Part shown: positions 1 to 5,248 of the stretch, piece after piece
Numbering within the stretch: position 1 is the first letter of the stretch
Layout: each line of letters starts with the position of its first letter
Assembly (NCBI GenBank): GCA_965365445.1
Contig: CBDUBS010000238.1
Location: 1 to 5,248, forward strand
Direction: 5' to 3'
Length of the DNA stretch: 5,248 bases
DNA from: CBDUBS01 sp965365445
GTDB taxonomy: Bacteria; Bacteroidota; Rhodothermia; Rhodothermales; DASSAV01
Notes under the pieces: model-generated
Databases searched by the model: none
Told to the model about the DNA's origin: nothing
What the model saw: only the letters and a program-made list of their open reading frames with translations
Made by a program: the position numbers and the translations under genes

Positions 1-3000
1 CTACTTCGGCAGGCGCCCCCCCGCGGACGTTTTCGATGGTCCACCCGTCTATCCGGCTCCCGGCGGCATCGACGATGGTGATTTCCACCCGGCAGTCCTG
101 CCGCGCGAGGATCCGCAGATGGGTGAGGCCGTTTCGCACCGGGTTGGGCCAGTTGTACGTTTCGGCCTCAACCAGCAAGGAGCCGCCTTCTGCGGGCGTG
201 CCGGCCGGCTCCAGCGCCATATAACTGACGTTCCCCGACCCGTTGAACAGGCTGCCCCACACAACGGCTCCGGCTTCATCCAACGACCAGGAACGGAACC
301 AGCCATCACTTGAAACGGCGGCAAGGGTATTGCCGGAAAGTATCGGTGAGGCTTCGAGGCCGAAGCCCAGGGCCAGAGGAAATCCCGGCGATTCACGCCC
401 GCGCCAGGGCGCCGGGTAGGAATGGACGTATCCATCCCGGGAAGCCACCACGATGCGCCATTTTCCTTCATCACGGGCCAGGAGCGGCTGCGCCGTCGTC
501 CCGGATTCCATGATGATCGGGAACCCCCTGACCACGGCTCCGCCCTGCGTATAGGCTGACAAAAGCGAGTCGGCGGCGGCCAGCACATCCAGAAAGCCGT
601 CATCGTCGAGGTCGGCGGCAACGGGATAGGCATTCAGGATACCCCCCGGCCACGCGATTCGCCTGACCTCGCCATCGGAGAGGAGGATCAGCATGTCGCC
701 GGTGGAGGTAACCGGTACGAAGCCGACGGTACCGGAACCATCCCGGCCGAATACGGCCTGCCCGGTAACGGCATCGGGCGGCAAGCTGAATTTCCAGCTT
801 TCCGTCCCTCCAATGGCGGACGCCCCCGCGTCCGTCACGGCAACGACCGCCCCCTCCCCCACCGCCGCCAACGACCGCAGCCCGGCTTCCAACGCGATTC
901 GCTCAACCGCACCGCTTTCGGTAATGCGATACAGGGCGGACTCCCCATCGATCCGGATACCGATGTACAAGGGACCGGTCGGCGCGGCCGCCACAAGCGG
1001 CGTTACCGCTTCGATAGTGCGAAACCCGCCGGCCACCGAGACTTCCCTGACCGGGGCTCCGCCGATCCAGGCCTCCACTGCGTCGGCGGGTACGAACGCC
1101 AGCCGAAAATCGGGACCGCCCGGGCCGGACGCTTCCCTGACGACCGGCATTACGATAACCTGCTCGCCTCCCATTGCGGAAAGGCGTGCAGGACGGGCAA
1201 GTAGTTTTACAACCAGCTCAACTACCCGATCCGAAGCCCTGTCGATCAGGACCGACCGGCCGCTACGGTACCCGAGGGTCAGGTAGCGGCCCGTCTCCGA
1301 AACTTCAAACAGCTCCTCGGCCCCCGGCGGCCCCTGCGTTTCGTAAAGCGCTCGGACGCCTTCGTCGGCCATGCGCCTGTAGCGGAAGCTCATCTGCGAG
1401 CCGGGCAACGAAAAGTCGTCCAGGATGATGAAACTCGGACCTCCCTCGTTGGAATCGCTGTTGGGATGGGTATCGGGGCCGAACTCGTTGCGGTACAGAC
1501 GAATGACCCGGCCGGTGAGGGTTTCGACGGATACCGGGTTGTCCTTATAGAAAAAATCATACGGACTGCCCGCATCGTAGACCGGCCCGAACCCGCCGGG
1601 CGAGGGAAAGCCCAGGTCCTGCGCCCCGTCTGCTTCTTCGAGGTCTACCGCTCTGCGAACGCCGGCATTGACCTCGTTTCGGGACATGCCTTCCAGCAGG
1701 CGGCGCTCATCGACGTGCCAGATCAGGATGCCGCCGTTGAGTGGTTTCCGGTTTTCATCCAGGCCGCCCGGCAAGGCCCAGTCGTAATCGTCGGCGCCCA
1801 CCACGACCCCTCCGATGAATCCCTCGATGGACTGCCCATTGAACGTGCTGTCGCCATTGGCGATGCGCTGCTCTATAACTTGCCCCTCCCGGTACACCTG
1901 CAACCGAAGTCCGTCGCCCGCGGTGTCTCGGCGCCGGTTCTCGATGAGAAAGTACTCTGCCGGAGATATGGCGGCGTGGGCGAGATCGGACGCGCCCGCC
2001 AGACCTGCCGCACCGAGTGACGTAAGGCCGTTTTCGACCGGATCAATGAGGTCCGCCCAGCCCAGAAAGTACTTCGTGAACCCGCTCGGCTCCGGTGGGA
2101 ACAGGCCGTTGTAGGCGAAAATGCCCAGCGGGTCCATGAGGCCGAACGGCCCGATGACGGAGCGGCCGGTGCGCGTATCGAACAGATCGGGTACGCCGAG
2201 GAAATTGAAAAAGGACGCCGCCAGCATCCCGTTTATCGACAACTCGACCAGAAACGGCTCGTCGGCGATGAAGTCCGTTGCCCGGCGCGTTTCGGTCCTC
2301 GGCAAGACGAGCGTATTGCCGATGCCGAGGCCCTTGAACCGCACGGGTTGGTTATCGAGCAGCCGGGCGAGCGTGGCGTTGCCGAGGTACAGCGAAGGAA
2401 GGTCTTGCGGAGTGCGGTCGAGCGTGGTGCCCGTTAGCTCTACGTCGCGCCCCACGCCGGCATGGAACAGGACGAACGCTGTTCGTTGAGGGTCCAGGCC
2501 GCTTACGTCGAACGCGCTCCTTTCACCGGCCAGCGACCATGCTTCGGCCGCCAGCCGGGCAAGTTTCCGGTTTTCAGCGTCGGAGGAGGCTTCCGGGCCG
2601 GTCGGGCTGTACTCGGCCATTTTTCCGGATACCCTGACTACTTCCGGGATCAGATGGGTGGTTACCGTTGTCCGCCCGTCGGATACGGTCCGGACGTAAT
2701 GCTCCAGGAATTGCAGGTGCGCCCTGAAGTACCCTGCATCGTGAGGGAGCGGATCGACCCGCGGTTGCAGATCGCCGTACAGCGATCCCGCAAACGTGCC
2801 GTCGCCGGTTGTGAACCGGGTGGTATCCGGCTGAAACTCGACGCGCAGCGCGACCACGTCGTAGTGAGCGGCAGCCCGGCCCGCCGCCGCGCGACCCTCG
2901 TTCATGGGGCGGTGGAGGATCGGCCGGTAAGGCTGCGCCGTCGCTACCGGCGCCGGCAGGGCCATCAGGGCAATCAAGAGGCCGCAGACAGTCCACCGCC

Positions 3001-3076
3001 CTGCCGGGAGCGCCGCAAGCGGGCCGTTCGGCAGGGCAGGAAGGCTTAGCGACCCGAGCGGCGTCAGGCGAAACAA
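1..3076 (-). CDS. Secreted M6-like pseudoprotease with propeller region and T9SS-type C-terminal domain (C-terminus outside window)
   Basis: This single open frame has about 1025 visible codons, no internal stop, and no stop before the left edge. Residues are numbered from TTG 3076. A signal peptide (about 27-47, cleavage after VATA) is followed by a domain resembling M6/immune inhibitor A-like peptidases: LRVEFQPDT (77-85), DPLPHD (108-113), FHAGVGRD (204-211), DLPSLYL (225-231), LGVPDLFDT (293-301), GLMDP (312-316), KYFLGW (335-340), EYFLIENR (374-381), GILIWHVDE (449-457) and VDLEEADG (477-484). In active M6 enzymes HExxH directly precedes the LGxPDxxDT segment; here residues 287-291 are ASFFN, and no HExxH exists elsewhere. 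Residues about 800-970 look like VCBS/FG-GAP propeller blades, with DLDDDGFLD at 822-830 and repeated GFP...SRDG/SSDG units. The visible end (YNWPNPVRNGLT, from 974) begins a T9SS type A/FlgD-like sorting domain. It is probably exported through the T9SS encoded just upstream. Function is unknown; a structural or adaptor role is inference. Confidence 0.85.
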   Translation of the reverse strand, partial: MFRLTPLGSLSLPALPNGPLAALPAGRWTVCGLLIALMALPAPVATAQPYRPILHRPMNEGRAAAGRAAAHYDVVALRVEFQPDTTRFTTGDGTFAGSLYGDLQPRVDPLPHDAGYFRAHLQFLEHYVRTVSDGRTTVTTHLIPEVVRVSGKMAEYSPTGPEASSDAENRKLARLAAEAWSLAGERSAFDVSGLDPQRTAFVLFHAGVGRDVELTGTTLDRTPQDLPSLYLGNATLARLLDNQPVRFKGLGIGNTLVLPRTETRRATDFIADEPFLVELSINGMLAASFFNFLGVPDLFDTRTGRSVIGPFGLMDPLGIFAYNGLFPPEPSGFTKYFLGWADLIDPVENGLTSLGAAGLAGASDLAHAAISPAEYFLIENRRRDTAGDGLRLQVYREGQVIEQRIANGDSTFNGQSIEGFIGGVVVGADDYDWALPGGLDENRKPLNGGILIWHVDERRLLEGMSRNEVNAGVRRAVDLEEADGAQDLGFPSPGGFGPVYDAGSPYDFFYKDNPVSVETLTGRVIRLYRNEFGPDTHPNSDSNEGGPSFIILDDFSLPGSQMSFRYRRMADEGVRALYETQGPPGAEELFEVSETGRYLTLGYRSGRSVLIDRASDRVVELVVKLLARPARLSAMGGEQVIVMPVVREASGPGGPDFRLAFVPADAVEAWIGGAPVREVSVAGGFRTIEAVTPLVAAAPTGPLYIGIRIDGESALYRITESGAVERIALEAGLRSLAAVGEGAVVAVTDAGASAIGGTESWKFSLPPDAVTGQAVFGRDGSGTVGFVPVTSTGDMLILLSDGEVRRIAWPGGILNAYPVAADLDDDGFLDVLAAADSLLSAYTQGGAVVRGFPIIMESGTTAQPLLARDEGKWRIVVASRDGYVHSYPAPWRGRESPGFPLALGFGLEASPILSGNTLAAVSSDGWFRSWSLDEAGAVVWGSLFNGSGNVSYMALEPAGTPAEGGSLLVEAETYNWPNPVRNGLTHLRILARQDCRVEITIVDAAGSRIDGWTIENVRGGAPAEV
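304..661 (-). repeat. VCBS/FG-GAP-like propeller blades within the secreted protein
   Basis: This is a protein-level repeat, not a nucleotide repeat. It starts with an Asp-rich calcium-loop-like stretch (ADLDDDGFLDVLAAADS, codons 616-568). Two units of about 47 residues follow: GFPI, then IVVASRDGYVHSYP, and GFPLALG, then LAAVSSDGWFRSWS (the GFP motifs begin at codons 526 and 385). The pattern of GFP, a short loop, a hydrophobic strand, S-x-DG and an aromatic strand is typical of beta-propeller blades in large secreted proteins. More diverged blades may extend upstream to about codon 1320. The domain is probably structural or adhesive; the family name is assigned by pattern only. Confidence 0.55.
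2204..2218 (-). other. Degenerate M6 zinc-site position (ASFFN in place of HExxH)
   Basis: These five codons encode A-S-F-F-N, directly before F-L-G-V-P-D-L-F-D-T. In M6 peptidases the corresponding segment is HExxH followed by x-L-G-x-P-D. Both histidines and the catalytic glutamate are missing, while the following glycine, proline and aspartates remain. The frame is open on both sides and the landmarks before and after share that frame, so a local frameshift does not explain the loss. Confidence 0.7.
3074..3076 (-). promoter_or_regulatory. Probable TTG start codon of the downstream secreted protein
   Basis: The frame after the porV stop is open from 3082. In-frame start candidates are TTG at 3076, CTG at 3067, TTG at 2977 and ATG at 2965. 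The last two fall inside or after the hydrophobic core of the signal peptide and leave no charged n-region. The TTG at 3076 keeps the GRWTVCGLLIALMAL core and places predicted cleavage after VATA at residue 47, but it gives an unusually long n-region. It lies 6 nt past the porV TAA, which favours translational coupling. No Shine-Dalgarno motif is seen. The choice is inference. Confidence 0.45.
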
Positions 3077-3082
3077 GCGAAA

Positions 3083-4273
3083 TTACTTGGAAAGATTGAG
3101 CAGGAGCGAAAAACGCATGGTGTTCGCCAGGGGATGCCGCTCCTCGAGCGCGTAGATGTAGGAGAAGTCCACCCCGACGATGTTGTACCGCACGCCCGCA
3201 CCAAAGGTCAGGAATTGCCGGTTGCCGTTATACGGGTTTTCGTAGAAAAAGCCCGTCCGGAGGGCAAAGAGCTGGTTGTACCAGTATTCCAGCCCGGTCC
3301 CGATAATGAGCTGCTCGAGCACGCCTACCGAACGATAGCTCGGCTCCTCGTTCGCTGAAGAAGCCGACTCGCGCACCTCGATGGGCTGCCATGCGCTGAA
3401 AATGGCCTTATAGAACGGATCGGCTACCCAGTAACCCAGCGTGCTATCCTTCTCGGAGTGCGTGAGCATCTTCGTGAAGTCGTTGGCAAACGTGAGCGAG
3501 TTGTACTCGTCGAAGTCGAACTTGAATGAATACCCGAAGCGCAGGTTAGTCGGGATCGGGTCCTTCTGCTCGCTATCGGAGTACTGGATCTTCGGACCCA
3601 TGTTGGCCAGGTTGAACCCCGCCGAGAAGGTGGTGTTGATGTCTCCGAGCGCGAAAGGGGACGTGCGATACAGGCCGGCTACGTCGAAGCCGGCTGAAAC
3701 GCCGGCCCGGGTCGCCTGCGAACCGACGGTCTGGCCGGGAGCCAGGTTGGAGTAAATGAGGCGGAGGCTCGATCCGAGAGCGAGGTTTTTGGTGACGTTG
3801 AACCCGTAGGAAGCGCCCGCCGCCAGATCGTAGGATCGGAAATTATCGGTCGGGTTGCCCTGCGCGTCCGTACCCTGGTTTTCGCCGAGGTTGAGGAAGG
3901 TAACGTGCGCTCCGAACGTTCCCCAGCCCGGCACGTGGTATTTCCCGACAAGGTATTCGTAGTACAGTCCGGCGTCGAACTCAGGCAGCCAGTTGGAGTG
4001 CGTAATGGAGGCTTCGAGGCCGCGCTGATAGGCCAGCCCGGCCGGATTCCAGAAGATCGAGTAGGCATTATCGGCCAGGGCAACGCCGGTGTTGCCCATG
4101 CCCGCCGATCGGCTGTCGGGCTCGATCATGAGGAACACGACGCCCGCCCCGCCTACCTGCGCGCTGGCTGTGCGGACGAGCGCGGGCATGAGTACGAGCG
4201 CAGCCAGGAAAATCGGGGCTGCCCGAAGGATTGCCCGATGGTTGAGCCTCGCGTTGAAGAATGACTGTACCAT
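3083..4273 (-). CDS. porV: PorV (LptO), type IX secretion system outer-membrane shuttle protein
   Basis: PorV is a FadL-like outer-membrane beta-barrel. It collects folded cargo from the SprA translocon by binding the C-terminal domain and delivers it to the PorU attachment complex. The gene is complete at 396 residues, within the usual family length. The ATG at 4273 gives a classical signal peptide: basic n-region (NARLNHRAILR), hydrophobic core (IFLAALVLMPAL) and predicted cleavage after ASA at residue 38. The mature protein opens with the family hallmark IEPDSRSAGMGNTG (50-63), then WNPAGLA (75-81). Next come alternating aromatic/glycine strands (LAAGASYGFNV, LGSSLRLIYSNLAPG) and an amphipathic terminal strand ending MRFSLLLNLSK, as expected for a barrel. 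The sister proteins PorQ/PorP are less likely given the PDSRSAGMG motif and the adjacent porU. It ends with TAA, and the next gene begins almost immediately in the same frame. Confidence 0.95.
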   Translation of the reverse strand: MVQSFFNARLNHRAILRAAPIFLAALVLMPALVRTASAQVGGAGVVFLMIEPDSRSAGMGNTGVALADNAYSIFWNPAGLAYQRGLEASITHSNWLPEFDAGLYYEYLVGKYHVPGWGTFGAHVTFLNLGENQGTDAQGNPTDNFRSYDLAAGASYGFNVTKNLALGSSLRLIYSNLAPGQTVGSQATRAGVSAGFDVAGLYRTSPFALGDINTTFSAGFNLANMGPKIQYSDSEQKDPIPTNLRFGYSFKFDFDEYNSLTFANDFTKMLTHSEKDSTLGYWVADPFYKAIFSAWQPIEVRESASSANEEPSYRSVGVLEQLIIGTGLEYWYNQLFALRTGFFYENPYNGNRQFLTFGAGVRYNIVGVDFSYIYALEERHPLANTMRFSLLLNLSK

Positions 4274-4315
4274 GACGTTTTCAGCGGTTGATGTTTCGAA
4301 AGAATTAAACGAGGC
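4274..4315 (-). other. porU-porV intergenic spacer, no clear promoter
   Basis: This 42-nt spacer is less GC-rich than the flanking genes. It holds a short palindrome, tttcgaaa (4294-4301), and an A-run (gaaaa) just upstream of the porV ATG. I see no Shine-Dalgarno sequence, no clear Bacteroidota-type promoter (TTTG / TAnnTTTG) and no hairpin with a T-tract. Its shortness supports co-transcription of porU and porV. The A-run may help ribosome binding, since many Bacteroidota rely on A-rich leaders rather than a strong Shine-Dalgarno; that last point is inference. Confidence 0.4.
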
Positions 4316-5248
4316 CTACCGTATGATGGCCAGCTTTTCTATGTGTTCCGATACCTGTTTTTCTCCGTCCATCCCGTCGATCTCGACGCGCACTTTGTAG
4401 AGATAGATACCTGTAGCGAGCGCGTCCCAGTCCTCATCGCGACCGTCCCATGGAACCTGGATCAGGCCGCCGGTGAGCGTGCCCCCCGGCAGCGCCTCAT
4501 CGGCATCGATCGAACGAATCAGGCGACCGGAAAGGGTATAAATCCTGATCTGGATGCGAGCCGGGGTGCCTACCGGCTGGTTGTGTTCAAAAACGAATCG
4601 GGTTTCGCCGGAGGTCGGGTTGGGGTAGTTGAATACGTTCCGCAGGCTGAGGTCCTCCGCCTCCGTTACGTAAAACTCGACGGATTCGGTAGTGGAATTG
4701 TTGAGCACGTCCCAGGCTCGCACTTCAGCCGTGTGCAATCCGGGGTCGAGCCGGTCCTGGTTCAGGCGGGTGAGGTACTTCTGGAGAGGGTAGCGGACGG
4801 CGCCTCGCTGGTACGAGTTCTCGTCGCTCTGGTAAAAGCTCCCGATATCCATCGCATTCTGTTCGTCTCCGTCGATTACCAGAAGCAACTCGTGACCTAC
4901 CCCCGCTCCCACGGTGTTGATGCCGCTCTGGTCGAACAACCGGACGATGAGTTCAGGGGAGGCGGTAGTCAGCCCCCCCGATACGAACGTGGTGTCGTTG
5001 AGGAACAGGGCGATCTCCGGCCCCAGGGCATCGTTGGGCGGGTTGGCCGAAGTCCCACCGACCATTACGTTCTCCGTAAAGCCGGCGGCGTGTTCGCCGG
5101 CATAGGCGGCGTAGGCCGTAATTTTGCCGGGGCGGTTGCTGTAGGAAATGTCTTTTGGAACAACAAAAGTTGCAGAAAACCGGCCATTAGAAGCCCCAAC
5201 CTCTCCACGCCAGATCAAGTCCTCTCTCACTGTGTACGTCGAGGTCCG
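4316..5248 (-). CDS. porU: PorU, type IX secretion system sortase (C-terminal 310 residues; 5' part outside the window)
   Basis: PorU is the surface cysteine protease (C25, gingipain-like) of the T9SS. It removes the C-terminal signal of cargo and links the cargo to the outer membrane or lipopolysaccharide, working with PorV. The catalytic domain is upstream and not visible. The visible part opens in frame at the right edge; the GTG at 5230 is an internal codon, not a start. Family landmarks, numbered from the first visible residue: FVVPKDISY (28-36), GPEIALFLND (76-85), DQSGINTVGAGVGHE (106-120) and AWDVLNNS (178-185). These match the conserved post-catalytic region of PorU. A C-terminal FlgD/T9SS-like Ig domain follows (NYPNP 207-211, IYTLSGRLIRS about 236-246, PWDGRD 266-271, TGIYLYKV 279-286). 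The protein ends KLAIIR before a TAG stop. porV follows after 42 nt, the usual partner order. The PorU call is firm; catalytic competence cannot be judged from this fragment. Confidence 0.93.
   Translation of the reverse strand, partial: RTSTYTVREDLIWRGEVGASNGRFSATFVVPKDISYSNRPGKITAYAAYAGEHAAGFTENVMVGGTSANPPNDALGPEIALFLNDTTFVSGGLTTASPELIVRLFDQSGINTVGAGVGHELLLVIDGDEQNAMDIGSFYQSDENSYQRGAVRYPLQKYLTRLNQDRLDPGLHTAEVRAWDVLNNSTTESVEFYVTEAEDLSLRNVFNYPNPTSGETRFVFEHNQPVGTPARIQIRIYTLSGRLIRSIDADEALPGGTLTGGLIQVPWDGRDEDWDALATGIYLYKVRVEIDGMDGEKQVSEHIEKLAIIR

Noticed and set aside
16..22. Run of seven C, and a similar run at 4973-4979, as possible phase-variable slippage tracts
   Set aside because: Both are short and in frame in GC-rich coding sequence, so they are probably chance homopolymers. 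No alternative frame of interest is created.
49..633. Minus-strand open frame of 194 codons in a different frame from the secreted protein
   Set aside because: It is a frame-shifted shadow of the propeller and C-terminal region; the true frame carries DLDDDGFLD and the WPNP motif.
693..1286. Long plus-strand open frame of 197 codons
   Set aside because: It lies fully opposite the minus-strand secreted protein, whose frame carries clear family motifs. The plus-strand translation is low-complexity (Ser/Thr/Pro/Ala-rich) with no recognisable domain, as expected for an antisense shadow in GC-rich DNA.
1466..2020. Plus-strand open frame of 184 codons
   Set aside because: It is antisense to the conserved M6-like motifs EYFLIENR and GILIWHVDE, and its own translation matches nothing I recognise.
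2574..2996. Minus-strand open frame of 140 codons near the start of the third gene
   Set aside because: It is rich in Arg, Gly and Pro without motifs, while the overlapping frame encodes the signal peptide and the LRVEFQPDT and DPLPHD landmarks.
2462..3049. Plus-strand open frame of 195 codons
   Set aside because: It is antisense to the N-terminal part of the M6-like protein, and its Arg-rich translation is typical of a shadow frame.
3679..4083. Minus-strand open frame of 134 codons within porV
   Set aside because: It is an out-of-frame shadow of the PorV barrel.
4294..4301. Palindrome tttcgaaa in the porU-porV spacer as an operator or terminator
   Set aside because: It is only 8 bp with no loop or T-tract, and such short palindromes are common by chance.

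Overview
The window is a GC-rich stretch in which all supportable genes lie on the minus strand, in the order porU (3' part) -> porV -> a large secreted protein that runs off the left edge. They are tightly packed: 42 nt separate porU from porV, and only a few nt separate porV from the third gene. They read as one operon. PorU and PorV are outer-membrane components of the type IX secretion system (T9SS), which is confined to the Bacteroidota/FCB group. T9SS genes, high GC and the divergent sequences suggest a GC-rich lineage such as Rhodothermota. That placement is inference; no marker gene here fixes the taxon.

Right part (5248-4316): the C-terminal 310 residues of PorU, the T9SS sortase. 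The gingipain-like catalytic domain lies outside the window. What remains is the post-catalytic beta domain and a C-terminal FlgD/T9SS-type Ig-like domain (NYPNP ... PWDGRD ... TGIYLYKV).

Middle (4273-3083): a complete porV gene for a 396-residue outer-membrane barrel with a signal peptide. PorV is the shuttle that carries T9SS cargo to PorU and anchors PorU at the surface.

Left part (3076-1): one uninterrupted reading frame of about 1025 codons, open at the left edge. It encodes a secreted multidomain protein: signal peptide, an M6 (immune inhibitor A-like) peptidase-type domain, a region with VCBS/FG-GAP-like propeller blades, and the start of a C-terminal WPNP-type sorting/FlgD-like domain. 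The M6 fold signatures are well kept, but the zinc motif HExxH is replaced by ASFFN, and no HExxH occurs anywhere in the visible protein. It is therefore probably a pseudoprotease. Its place directly behind porU-porV suggests a cargo of, or a surface partner for, the secretion machinery.

The plus strand has several long open frames opposite these genes. All are shadows of the minus-strand coding sequence. I saw no RNA genes, mobile elements, CRISPR arrays or convincing terminators.
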